Positions 27,738 to 35,167 of a stretch of DNA of 64,000 bases are shown piece after piece (position 1 is the first letter of the stretch; every line of letters starts with the position of its first letter). The stretch comes from JABDMD01 sp965203475 (GTDB taxonomy: Bacteria > Pseudomonadota > Gammaproteobacteria > UBA4575). The notes under the pieces are model-generated. The model was not told the origin of the DNA. It did no database searches and saw only the letters and a program-made list of their open reading frames with translations. The DNA is taken from NCBI GenBank assembly GCA_965203475.1, contig OZ241890.1, positions 992,001-1,056,000 of the forward strand, written 5' to 3'. The translations under genes were made by a program, and so were the position numbers.

Positions 27738-28722
27738 AACCAGTCTCCAAATGCACATATATACTTTTATTTTGATTAGGATAAATTCTATGAAGTTTGT
27801 TATTTTGAAAACATTTTAAAAGCGCATCTGCCGTATTAACACCTAAGGCTGCATGCAGGCCTGCAAATGATGTTGTAAGCCTAGGGTTAATTTCTACTAA
27901 TAATATTTCTTTTCCAGTTACTAAAACATCCACACCTACATAACCACGCAAGCCACGCAAGTTTTTTACAAGTTGCTTTACAAATTCTTTAAATTGACCT
28001 GGATCGATAGCATTAACGTGGCATTGGTTTAAGGTAAGTTCTTCATTATCCACTTCAATTATTTGTTCATTCACACTTAATATTTGAAAGTCGTCTTCCC
28101 AACACATCAAACTAATACTTGCAGACACGCCTTCGATATAGGGTTGAAATATAAATTCTTTTTCTGGATGTAGCTTTAAAAATTTTAATAATTGCTCTCT
28201 GCTTTCTCCTATATAAGTATACTCACATCCAACACCATCCACTGGCTTCATGATCAGTATTTTTTCTGTAATTGAATTTAATTCATCTTTTTTATAGGTA
28301 GGAATCTGGGGAACCGAATAGTTCTTAAAATACGTATATGTTTTGTATTTATCGGATGTCAACGCGATACACTCGAGACTACAGTTAAGCACTGCACAAT
28401 CAAAATTAGATAATTGCTTACAAATAGAATATAAAAACCCATCAGACTCCGGCGCTATAACTAATATTGCATCGACTTGCTGAGCAATATTATCTAACTC
28501 AACACTGAGTTTAGCTTGTGGGTTAAGGTTAACAACTTCAATGTCATGATTTTTATAAGGTAAGCGATAATCACGAAATATCATCACTTCTGCATCATTG
28601 CATGAGGAAAAACATTTGACAGCTGCTTGCAGCATCATGTCACCTTCTCGCGCCAACGAGGCAGGTATCGCTTGGCCCAGCATGCCGCCTCCAGTGATAT
28701 ACTCAAAAATAAAAATTTTCAT
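27727..28722 (-). CDS. mfnD: ATP-grasp ligase, MfnD-like (tyramine/tyrosine-glutamate ligase)
   Basis: A 331-residue ATP-grasp enzyme. It opens MKIFIFEYITGGGM, close to archaeal MfnD (FFEY start), and has the ATP-lysine region KILIMKPVDGVGCEYTYI and the Mg-site ending ILLVEINPRLTTSF near residue 280. MfnD joins glutamate to tyramine for methanofuran; bacterial methylofuran carries tyrosine, so tyrosine may be the acceptor here. No tyrosine decarboxylase (mfnA) is in the window, which agrees. It heads the mfnD-mfnF-pabB-mfnE set and starts only five bases from the divergent HisA/F-like start. Confidence 0.75.
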   Translation of the reverse strand: MKIFIFEYITGGGMLGQAIPASLAREGDMMLQAAVKCFSSCNDAEVMIFRDYRLPYKNHDIEVVNLNPQAKLSVELDNIAQQVDAILVIAPESDGFLYSICKQLSNFDCAVLNCSLECIALTSDKYKTYTYFKNYSVPQIPTYKKDELNSITEKILIMKPVDGVGCEYTYIGESREQLLKFLKLHPEKEFIFQPYIEGVSASISLMCWEDDFQILSVNEQIIEVDNEELTLNQCHVNAIDPGQFKEFVKQLVKNLRGLRGYVGVDVLVTGKEILLVEINPRLTTSFAGLHAALGVNTADALLKCFQNNKLHRIYPNQNKSIYVHLETGCAA

Positions 28723-28727
28723 AACTA

Positions 28728-29435
28728 ATGTTGCAGTGTATCCCAGTATTAGATATTTCTAATGGCGTTGTCGTACATGCCATTAAAGGCTTGCGTCACA
28801 AATATTTGCCAATTAATTCTAAGTTATGCGCCTCTTCCGATCCGCTTGAAATAATTCGCTGTTTTCTAGAATTATACAATTTTAAGGTATTTTATATTGC
28901 TGATTTAGATGCTATAGGAAACAAGGGTACAAATGAAAAAGTCATATATTCAATTCTTAATTCATTTCCTGAACTTGAAATTTGGTTAGATACTGGAATT
29001 AATTTACTTAGTCTTTACCTGGATAATAATTCTATCAGTTCCACGCGACTTATTTTGTCCAGTGAATCATTAGACTCACTTGATACATATTTAAATTTAA
29101 AGAACAAATATTCTAATCACCAATTTATTTTATCGCTGGATTTTAAATTTGACCAAATACTCGGTTTAGAAAAACTATTACATGTAACGAGTCACTGGAC
29201 TACCGATATCATTGTGCTTAGCCTTGATAGCGTTGGAACAGAGAGAGGTATAAACATGCCAAAATCTGTAGAGAATAAATTATTCAATAACTTTAATATT
29301 TTTTATGGTGGCGGAGTCAAAGATGGTAACGACCTAATTGCCTTGAAAACGATGGGCGCATGTGGCGTATTGTTATCAACAGCGTTGCATCAAAAACTAA
29401 TTCAGCAAAAAGATTTACAAGCCATAAACGAATAA
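28728..29435 (+). CDS. HisA/HisF-family protein of H4MPT-containing organisms
   Basis: A 235-residue half-barrel-repeat TIM-barrel protein of the HisA/HisF-related type. Key segments are IPVLDISNGVVVHA at the N-terminus, FYIADLDAIGNKG, SLDFKFDQI and FYGGGVKDGNDL. Such proteins occur in methanogens and methylotrophs beside H4MPT genes and are distinct from true HisA. The reaction is unknown; a sugar-phosphate isomerase step on a ribose-linked pterin precursor is a guess. A TATACT -10-like box at 28698-28703 lies inside the divergent mfnD-like gene. No ribosome site is visible, so a leaderless or short-leader transcript is possible. Confidence 0.8.
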   Translation: MLQCIPVLDISNGVVVHAIKGLRHKYLPINSKLCASSDPLEIIRCFLELYNFKVFYIADLDAIGNKGTNEKVIYSILNSFPELEIWLDTGINLLSLYLDNNSISSTRLILSSESLDSLDTYLNLKNKYSNHQFILSLDFKFDQILGLEKLLHVTSHWTTDIIVLSLDSVGTERGINMPKSVENKLFNNFNIFYGGGVKDGNDLIALKTMGACGVLLSTALHQKLIQQKDLQAINE

Positions 29436-29454
29436 ATTTAATATTCAACACGCA

Positions 29455-29488
29455 CAAAAAAGCCCCGGCAATTCCGAGGCTTTTTTAT
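29455..29488. terminator. bidirectional Rho-independent terminator between the HisA/F-like gene and fae
   Basis: An A-run, a G+C-rich stem (AGCCCCGG against CCGAGGCT with one mismatch), a five-base loop and a T-run lie between the convergent HisA/F-like and fae genes. The A/T flanks let it act on both strands. Confidence 0.9.
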
Positions 29489-29505
29489 ACTTTTAAAAGC
29501 GAGTT

Positions 29506-30033
29506 TTAGAAACCCTTGAATGGGTGCTCTGCACTATCCTTCTGTGCGACAACTGTAGCCGCTTTTGGCTCATCTTTGACTGCACGTGCTAGAGCTTCTT
29601 TGGTAGCTTTATAGTTATTTTCGTAAATAGCTTCGTTGCTCTTCGCTTCCCAGTGAATGAAAACACCAACGCACACATATACGTCATCAGCTTCATCAGC
29701 TGGAATAGTGCCATCTTCAACAGAATCTGCAACAGCTTTAGCAACGGCCATTTGAGCAGGTCCAAACATTTGGACGGCTTGCTCAGCACCTTTGATGGTC
29801 ACTTTGTTGAACATCATGGTGTTTGGCTTGCAAGGTAGGTTCGGCGCAATTACAGCCAATAAGGTTGAAAAGCCGTCTTTGTTATTTACTAAGCCATTAC
29901 AAAAAGCAGTTTCGACTGCAGAACCACGAGGACCAACTAATAAGTCGATATGCGCAATTTCTGCCATCGTGCCAGATGGATCATTGTCATTAACAAGTGA
30001 TTCACCGACCATTACTTTATTAATTAATGCCAT
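29506..30033 (-). CDS. fae: formaldehyde-activating enzyme
   Basis: A 175-residue Fae. It has the active-site region AEIAHIDLLVGPRGSAVETA with the conserved His28, then FCNGLVNNKDGFSTLLAV, APNLPCKPNTMMFNKVTI and GVFIHWEA. Fae condenses formaldehyde with H4MPT to methylene-H4MPT, the entry to the pathway. Compared with Methylorubrum Fae there is a short insert near residues 17-23. A strong AGGAG site precedes the ATG. The 97-base leader holds two adjacent hairpins. A CitG-like gene lies upstream on the same strand. Confidence 0.97.
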   Translation of the reverse strand: MALINKVMVGESLVNDNDPSGTMAEIAHIDLLVGPRGSAVETAFCNGLVNNKDGFSTLLAVIAPNLPCKPNTMMFNKVTIKGAEQAVQMFGPAQMAVAKAVADSVEDGTIPADEADDVYVCVGVFIHWEAKSNEAIYENNYKATKEALARAVKDEPKAATVVAQKDSAEHPFKGF

Positions 30034-30092
30034 TATTATTTTCTCCTGTTTATTTTTTTAGTTTGTCAACAAACTGCAGACACTCCGTCTGC
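30034..30092 (-). promoter_or_regulatory. fae leader with two adjacent hairpins
   Basis: On the minus strand the leader contains GCAGAC-N5-GTCTGC (30076-30092), then directly AGTTTGT-N2-ACAAACT (30060-30075), an A-rich spacer AAAAAAATAAACAG (30046-30059) and the GGAG site. The hairpins are not followed by T, so they are not terminators; mRNA stabilisation or regulator binding is possible. Confidence 0.6.
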
Positions 30093-30130
30093 TTGAATCC
30101 CCCTTGGATAGCCGATGGCTTACAACAGAG

Positions 30131-30967
30131 TTAACTGTTACTCCACAACTGAAGTAAGTCAGTTGCAAAGACGCTAGCTACAGTTAGATCCGCTGTGGTT
30201 CCCGGGTTGATTCGGTAACGCTTGAGATGGCTATCAATTTCTAATAATTGCGCCTCGTACCTACCCGGTGAGTCCGAACGGCAGAGTTCCTTCTCAAGCC
30301 CAGAAATCATAGCACTAATTTCCTTGGCTTTTAACAGTCCGAATTTTCGCTCAATTAAACTATCTGGAAATTTTGCTAAGAATTTCAAGAATAAGCACGA
30401 TACAGCCGCTTGTTCTTCGCCCCATTTGTGCATATTTTGCTCAAATGCGGGCACACCAAATTTTAAGATATCTTCATATTTGTGCGCATACTGCCATGCA
30501 ATACGATCCCATGATTGCGAAATTTTCATTGTATTTAATAAACTTACAGTCGGTTCTTTAGAAACATCCTGATATTCTTTTTCTCCCATGCCACCGGGAT
30601 TGCAAATTCGAATAGCCTGGTAGACATCTACCGCATCCTGAACGGTTGTCTCTTCTAAAACTTGCCCTAGTGATTCTATAAATTGCAGCTTTGATGATGA
30701 TAGGTAGGCCGCCTGAACCATCGGTGCAATCAACAAAATGATACCTAGATTCGTATTCGTCCCCACTTTTTCATGGGTAGCGGTTACAGCTAAAAGAATT
30801 CGTGACCCCAATGAATGTTCTGACTCAAATAACGGCAATGCACTGACCTCAGCACTGGCATAAAAATCATCAACCGTTAAATCTTCATGGCCCGAGCGAA
30901 TACTTACATTCCCTGGCTTGATCGCCTGCATATCCAGCCAACAGGCGTGCTTGTACGCATTCATCAT
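30131..30967 (-). CDS. triphosphoribosyl-dephospho-CoA synthase (CitG)-like protein of the H4MPT cluster
   Basis: 278 residues from the ATG at 30967; a GTG at 30997 would add ten residues. Family features are AIKPGNVSIRSGHEDL near the start, GTNTNLGIILLIAP and NPGGMGEKEYQDVSKEP. CitG joins ATP and dephospho-CoA to make the prosthetic-group precursor of citrate lyase, but no citrate lyase genes are near. Relatives of this protein sit in H4MPT gene clusters of methylotrophs with unknown roles; a phosphoribosyl-transfer step in cofactor synthesis is a reasonable guess. It precedes fae on the same strand. Confidence 0.82.
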   Translation of the reverse strand: MMNAYKHACWLDMQAIKPGNVSIRSGHEDLTVDDFYASAEVSALPLFESEHSLGSRILLAVTATHEKVGTNTNLGIILLIAPMVQAAYLSSSKLQFIESLGQVLEETTVQDAVDVYQAIRICNPGGMGEKEYQDVSKEPTVSLLNTMKISQSWDRIAWQYAHKYEDILKFGVPAFEQNMHKWGEEQAAVSCLFLKFLAKFPDSLIERKFGLLKAKEISAMISGLEKELCRSDSPGRYEAQLLEIDSHLKRYRINPGTTADLTVASVFATDLLQLWSNS

Positions 30968-30986
30968 GTGTTTCGTTTTATCCGAA

Positions 30987-31181
30987 ATGTTAAGCACGTC
31001 TCACTTTAAAACCCGCCAAATTACCAATCTGGCAAGCTTACCATTTGTCCTTGAAATTGATCCGTTAATCAGGGGTCAGCGTCTAAAAATTATACATATA
31101 GATAATGTATGTACCGAGGGTTCAGGAGTGTTTATTTACCCAGGAAAGATGCCACAAAATTTATTCATGCATAGATTATGA
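30987..31181 (+). CDS. possible small protein (65 codons)
   Basis: An open frame begins at an ATG at 30987 and ends TGA at 31181. The product reads as a plausible protein (RQITNLASLPFVLEID, then LKIIHIDNVCTEGSGVF). There is no ribosome site, it is divergent from the CitG-like gene by 19 bases, and no family is recognised. It could be a remnant or chance. Confidence 0.25.
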   Translation: MLSTSHFKTRQITNLASLPFVLEIDPLIRGQRLKIIHIDNVCTEGSGVFIYPGKMPQNLFMHRL

Positions 31182-31339
31182 ATAGCATCACACGGTAAAT
31201 ACTCGCATATCTACACCCATCAAAGTTTTATTTCATTAACTATGCAATAGTTATTTTTAGAAAGTTTGAATTGATAAAAAATTATCTAATTTAAACATTT
31301 GGAGTTGGAATTAATTACATACCAAAAAAGGACTTGAGT
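31182..31339 (+). other. AT-rich leader before the PEP-CTERM-type gene
   Basis: Together with the doubtful frame before it, this fills the gap of about 370 bases between the CitG-like and the PEP-CTERM-type genes. It is very AT-rich and must hold the promoter of the latter; no clear -35/-10 pair was found. AAAGGA lies nine bases before the ATG at 31340. Confidence 0.4.
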
Positions 31340-32179
31340 ATGAATGGCAAAATTTTCTTTAGTTTTGCATTAATGTGTTTACTAAGCATAAACACTTCTT
31401 TTGCGGCATTAACAATTACAGAAGTAAACAATGCAGCCGATTTAGCCAATGAAATTCTTGGCCCTGGGACTAGCAATGTAAGTGGCATTAGTTATACCGG
31501 TGCAACAAATGATGGAACGAGCGAATTTGGTACGACCGGTAATTTTTCACAGGCTAGCATTTTTAGTAATGGCCTAGCATCAGGTTTAGATTTTGATTCC
31601 GGAATATTCATATCCACAGGCCACGTATTAGATGATGGTAATAGCACATTAAGTACTGACTTTGGTCGAGATGGTGATTCTGATTTAGAAGCTTTACTAC
31701 CCAATATTGTTGCCACTCGTGATGCTGCAGTACTTGAGTTTACGTTTGATTGGGGTGGTGGAGATTTAGTATTTAATTATATCTTTGCTTCAACTGAATA
31801 TGGATTTGCTGGAGATGGAAATTTTAATGACGTATTTGGATTTTTCATCAATCCCGTTGGAAATATTGCACTTGATGATCCTGAGCCATTTATTTCAGTA
31901 AACAATACAGTTGATGATCTTGATATGGGTGCTAATGACATATTATTTGATGGATTTACAAACATGTTAACGGCTACTGCGACAGCATTAGCTCAAGGAA
32001 CATATAGCGCAAAAATTGCGATCGCTGATGTAGGTGTAATGTCACAAGATGGAATTTTAGACTCAGGCGTTTTTATTCAATCCAATAGCTTCTCTATTCC
32101 CGTACCGGTACCCGCTGCATTGCCTTTGTTCTTATCTGCAATGCTTGGGTTAGGTTTAATTAGCCGCAGAAACTCGTAA
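31340..32179 (+). CDS. exported protein with choice-of-anchor L domain and PEP-CTERM (VPLPA-type) signal
   Basis: 279 residues from the ATG at 31340. It has a signal peptide (cut near SFA, residue 23), then a beta-rich Asp/Gly/Asn-rich domain. Features are the SGIFISTGHVLDDGNS, TFDWGGGDLVFNYIFASTEY and FNDVFGFFINP stretches of the choice-of-anchor L family. The C-terminus is VPVPAALPLF, a hydrophobic helix and RRNS, the tripartite exosortase sorting signal. Such proteins are cut and anchored or released by exosortase in exopolysaccharide-producing bacteria. No exosortase gene is in the window. It sits alone between two H4MPT blocks, closed by a strong terminator. Confidence 0.88.
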   Translation: MNGKIFFSFALMCLLSINTSFAALTITEVNNAADLANEILGPGTSNVSGISYTGATNDGTSEFGTTGNFSQASIFSNGLASGLDFDSGIFISTGHVLDDGNSTLSTDFGRDGDSDLEALLPNIVATRDAAVLEFTFDWGGGDLVFNYIFASTEYGFAGDGNFNDVFGFFINPVGNIALDDPEPFISVNNTVDDLDMGANDILFDGFTNMLTATATALAQGTYSAKIAIADVGVMSQDGILDSGVFIQSNSFSIPVPVPAALPLFLSAMLGLGLISRRNS

Positions 32180-32195
32180 AATTAATTTCTTGCAT

Positions 32196-32234
32196 AAGCC
32201 TTAGTTTAAATCCATAAACTAAGGCTTTTTTTCT
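32196..32234 (+). terminator. strong Rho-independent terminator
   Basis: A perfect 13-base-pair stem (AAGCCTTAGTTTA against its complement) with a six-base loop is followed by an uninterrupted T-run. It lies 16 bases after the PEP-CTERM-type gene. Confidence 0.92.
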
Positions 32235-32350
32235 AATTTCCTTTTTAATGAATTATTGTATTCAAAATTCACTTTCTTGAATGCAATTTTCGTAAATACC
32301 TTGATATACTATTACAAATTTTAAAAATGAACCTGTATTCAGGAGGACAC

Positions 32351-32818
32351 ATGCGAATATTATTTTTAGTGATATTTGGCATTACCTTGTTAACCATAGT
32401 AAATGCGCAAAGTGGGCATGGCCTGCATATATATCCTAACGAAGGTCAAGACCAAGATCAGACAGACTTGGATGAATTTCAATGCATAAAAGATGCAACC
32501 AACCGAACTGGATTTGATCCCATGGCAGTACCCACTGCAACGACCGCACCTCCTCAGACGGAAGGAGGTACCGGTAAAGGTGCAGTACGAGGGGCAGTTA
32601 TAGGAACTGCGACGGGCGCCATCGCGGGCGACACAGGAAAAGGTGCGGCAATTGGTGCTGCGACTGGAGGATTAATCGGCGGTATGCGCCGCCAGGATAG
32701 TAAACAAAGACAACAACAGTGGGCTCAAAAAGAATCTGCTAGTTATCAGAAAAATCGAAACAACTGGACTCGTGCGTTTACAGCTTGCATGCAAAGCCGT
32801 GGCTACACAGTGGGATAG
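32351..32818 (+). CDS. exported glycine-zipper protein
   Basis: 155 residues from the ATG at 32351, with AGGAGG five bases upstream. A signal peptide (cut near VNA) is followed by an acidic Gln/Asp-rich segment. A glycine-zipper domain follows (residues ~75-110: GKGAVRGAVIGTATGAIAG, then GKGAAIGAATGGLIGG) and a basic Gln-rich C-terminus with a final CMQSRGY. Glycine-zipper proteins of this YMGG type associate with the outer membrane. The pattern is shared by many gammaproteobacterial envelope proteins with no fixed role. It precedes another exported protein by five bases. Confidence 0.8.
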   Translation: MRILFLVIFGITLLTIVNAQSGHGLHIYPNEGQDQDQTDLDEFQCIKDATNRTGFDPMAVPTATTAPPQTEGGTGKGAVRGAVIGTATGAIAGDTGKGAAIGAATGGLIGGMRRQDSKQRQQQWAQKESASYQKNRNNWTRAFTACMQSRGYTVG

Positions 32819-32823
32819 GAGAA

Positions 32824-33267
32824 ATGATGATAAATAAACAATTTAAAATTATCTTATTTACAAGCTTGTGCTTGTTGGCCTCTAACTCATATGCAAGTTT
32901 TTATGATGGCAAATCAAACTTGTTTTGTTCAATTCATCAACTATTTGAATGTGACCCACCAAATGGATGTTTTTCGGTAGACCCCGAAAATATAAATGGA
33001 TTTTACAAATTTAATATTGATTTTGGAACAAAACTTATTACGAGAGCAGGCGTAAAATCTAATCTAAAATCTGAAATTAAATCGATTACAAAAGATTTAG
33101 ATAGAAAATTAATTCTGCAAGGTGTTGAAGATGGAAATGAACTTTATCGCGATGGTGCAGGCTGGAGTATATCGATTATGGATCCGGAAGGTACAATGAC
33201 ATTGTCTACGGCATCTAATGGTTTTGCAGTTGTAGGCTTAGGCGCCTGTGCGCCAAAATCAAAATAA
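32824..33267 (+). CDS. exported hypothetical protein
   Basis: 147 residues from the ATG at 32824, with AGGAG two bases closer than usual; a second ATG follows at once at 32827 and may be the real start. It has a signal peptide (KIILFTSLCLLASNSYA) and a small globular domain with three Cys near the N-terminus (LFCSIHQLFECDPPNGCF) and one near the C-terminus, possibly forming disulfides in the periplasm. No family was recognised. It follows the glycine-zipper gene and is convergent with the RimK-like gene. Confidence 0.7.
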   Translation: MMINKQFKIILFTSLCLLASNSYASFYDGKSNLFCSIHQLFECDPPNGCFSVDPENINGFYKFNIDFGTKLITRAGVKSNLKSEIKSITKDLDRKLILQGVEDGNELYRDGAGWSISIMDPEGTMTLSTASNGFAVVGLGACAPKSK

Positions 33268-33270
33268 CGA

Positions 33271-34191
33271 CTAACTAGCAGCAGTAATTGAATTTTGTAG
33301 CTGCAAACAGTGAATAAAGTTTTCAACTAGTAAATCTGCAACTACAATATTATTAACGCTTTGTAGCCCTCTCCAGGCAGGGATGCTATTCACTTCTGTA
33401 ACCCATAATTTTCCATCAGTGTCGCGCATGATGTCCACTCCGCCATAATGCATATCCACTGCTTTTACAGCTTGTATTGCAAATGAAGTAAATTGTTCGC
33501 TAATGACTGCAGGAAAACACTTGCCACCGGTAGCAACATTACTAATCCAGTCTTCCCCTTCACGGCGCATAGAAGCTATAACCTGATCACTAATTACAAA
33601 TAATCGCCAATCAAACGCCATGTCGTTGTTTTCTGCTGTTGGAATAAATCGTTGCAAATAATAAATATTGTTATACACAGTAAAATCTGCAATATCGTCT
33701 GGGTTTTCGATAAGTTGCAAATGTTTCCCCTGAGACCCAAACAATGGCTTCACAACAACTTTTTGTCCTTTTGCGAGTATTCTTCTAATAAACGAATAAG
33801 CCTGATGAACATTATTTCCTACCCAAGTTTCAGGTGTAGGAATTCCTGATCGCGACAAAAGAAAACTAGTCATTCCTTTATCAACACTTCGTTCGATAGC
33901 GCGTGCATCGTTATACACAAGAATATTTAAGTGCTGTAAGGCGTGTAAAATATCTAAATAAAATACCACCTCTTCTAAAGAACCTCCTGGCACTCCACGT
34001 ACAAACACAGCATCAGGTAAACTATTTTCGAAGCCTGGAATGATGAGTTCATTTCCAGTTTCACTTATATTAAAAAAGCAATCAGTTAAAGAAACATTTA
34101 TGCAACTCATTCCTTTTGCTTCAAATGCACGATGCAACTCAGAACCATGCCAGCCTGGATCATCAGTAAAAATTGCAATGTGTTGTTGCAT
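33271..34191 (-). CDS. RimK-like ATP-grasp ligase of the H4MPT cluster (MptN-type)
   Basis: A 306-residue RimK-family ATP-grasp protein. Features are SVDKGMTSFLLSRSGIPTPET (pre-ATP domain), VVKPLFGSQGKHLQLIE (ATP-binding Lys and glycine loop), DWRLFVISDQVIASMRR and the Mg-binding end VTEVNSIPAW. Archaeal MptN and relatives add alpha-linked glutamate to tetrahydromethanopterin, and RimK ligases in general add glutamate. Here it likely modifies the pterin or furan cofactor tail. It follows the mch stop by two bases, so it belongs to the mtdB-ATP-grasp-mch-rimK operon. Confidence 0.85.
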   Translation of the reverse strand: MQQHIAIFTDDPGWHGSELHRAFEAKGMSCINVSLTDCFFNISETGNELIIPGFENSLPDAVFVRGVPGGSLEEVVFYLDILHALQHLNILVYNDARAIERSVDKGMTSFLLSRSGIPTPETWVGNNVHQAYSFIRRILAKGQKVVVKPLFGSQGKHLQLIENPDDIADFTVYNNIYYLQRFIPTAENNDMAFDWRLFVISDQVIASMRREGEDWISNVATGGKCFPAVISEQFTSFAIQAVKAVDMHYGGVDIMRDTDGKLWVTEVNSIPAWRGLQSVNNIVVADLLVENFIHCLQLQNSITAAS

Positions 34192-34193
34192 TA

Positions 34194-35144
34194 CTATGAA
34201 AATGATTTTTCCAGCAATTCTGGATCTAGTGTTCCGCCTCGGAATGTATTCCCGCTTTCCACTGCAGTTACCATTACAGATGCAGGACTGAATAACATGG
34301 GATCTACTTTAAAAAAGTCATACTTATAATCTTTAAATACTTGTGCAAATGGTTTCCCATAATCTCGTGACGCACTTGAAGGCAATTCCTTGGCTAATTT
34401 CTCAGCAGTAACATCATCGCCTTTTACAAATAACTGCACTCTTCCTGCGAATAAAATAGCATCATTCGTGCGTCCCATGGCTTTAACAAAATCTGGAATG
34501 GGTGGAGACAATGGCGCACTTGCAGAACCATCTAAAACTTTATCTAGCGCAAAACCAAGTTCATGAGTTTTATGTATAGCCACTTCAAGCACCCGTGCCA
34601 CTACTTGCACACATCCAGCGATGGATCGAGTAGGCGTTAAAATGAAAGTCAATGCGTCTGGTGGTAACTTGCAAGTCTCCGCAACTTTATCTACTAATTC
34701 GATAGGAGGTAACTGATCTACTTCTAATACAAATACAGCCTGATCACATTCATCTTTATAATCTAGCTCTTCAAACAAGGGTTCTTTTAAGGCCATTGCA
34801 CGCCCAGGACCTGAGCCTAAAGCATGAAATGTATCATGTGACAAACTCCAACCGGCATATTGACTCGCTAAACATGCAATCACTGGATGCGAAGTATGCA
34901 CATGTAAAGACAAAGGCCAATCTGAAACCGCCGTTGCATGATAGAGATTTACTGTTCCCAAGCCACCCATGCAAATTTCACCAATTATTCTTCCCGCTTC
35001 TAAACCTCCATCACATTCAATTCCTGCATCAATATACATAGCGCCATTTGAAAATACGCCTGCCTTAATCCGCAATGCATCTTGCTTTTCAATTAATTGC
35101 CCAATCAAAGGCTTTACTAATTCATTTACACTAATATTCGACAT
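34194..35144 (-). CDS. mch: methenyl-H4MPT cyclohydrolase
   Basis: 316 residues from the ATG at 35144, with AAGGAA eight bases upstream; a TTG just before at 35147 is less likely. Recognisable Mch segments are NELVKPLIGQLIEK, GGLEAGRIIGEICMGGLG, HVHTSHPVIACLASQYAGW, LGSGPGRAMALKEP and FGKVDP-like FFKVDPMLFSPA. Mch hydrolyses methenyl-H4MPT to 5-formyl-H4MPT, the step after MtdB. It lies between the uncharacterised ATP-grasp gene and the RimK-like gene, all on the minus strand. Confidence 0.96.
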   Translation of the reverse strand: MSNISVNELVKPLIGQLIEKQDALRIKAGVFSNGAMYIDAGIECDGGLEAGRIIGEICMGGLGTVNLYHATAVSDWPLSLHVHTSHPVIACLASQYAGWSLSHDTFHALGSGPGRAMALKEPLFEELDYKDECDQAVFVLEVDQLPPIELVDKVAETCKLPPDALTFILTPTRSIAGCVQVVARVLEVAIHKTHELGFALDKVLDGSASAPLSPPIPDFVKAMGRTNDAILFAGRVQLFVKGDDVTAEKLAKELPSSASRDYGKPFAQVFKDYKYDFFKVDPMLFSPASVMVTAVESGNTFRGGTLDPELLEKSFS

Positions 35145-35167
35145 CAATAAGTTCCTTAGTCTTAAAT

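Noticed and set aside
31060..31110. A mobile-element end-like sequence (AGGGGTCAG)
   Set aside because: Only a short resemblance to repeats next to some transposases; no partner repeat or transposase nearby.
30987..31181. A 65-codon frame divergent from the CitG-like gene as a firm gene
   Set aside because: No ribosome site and no family; kept only as a low-confidence feature.
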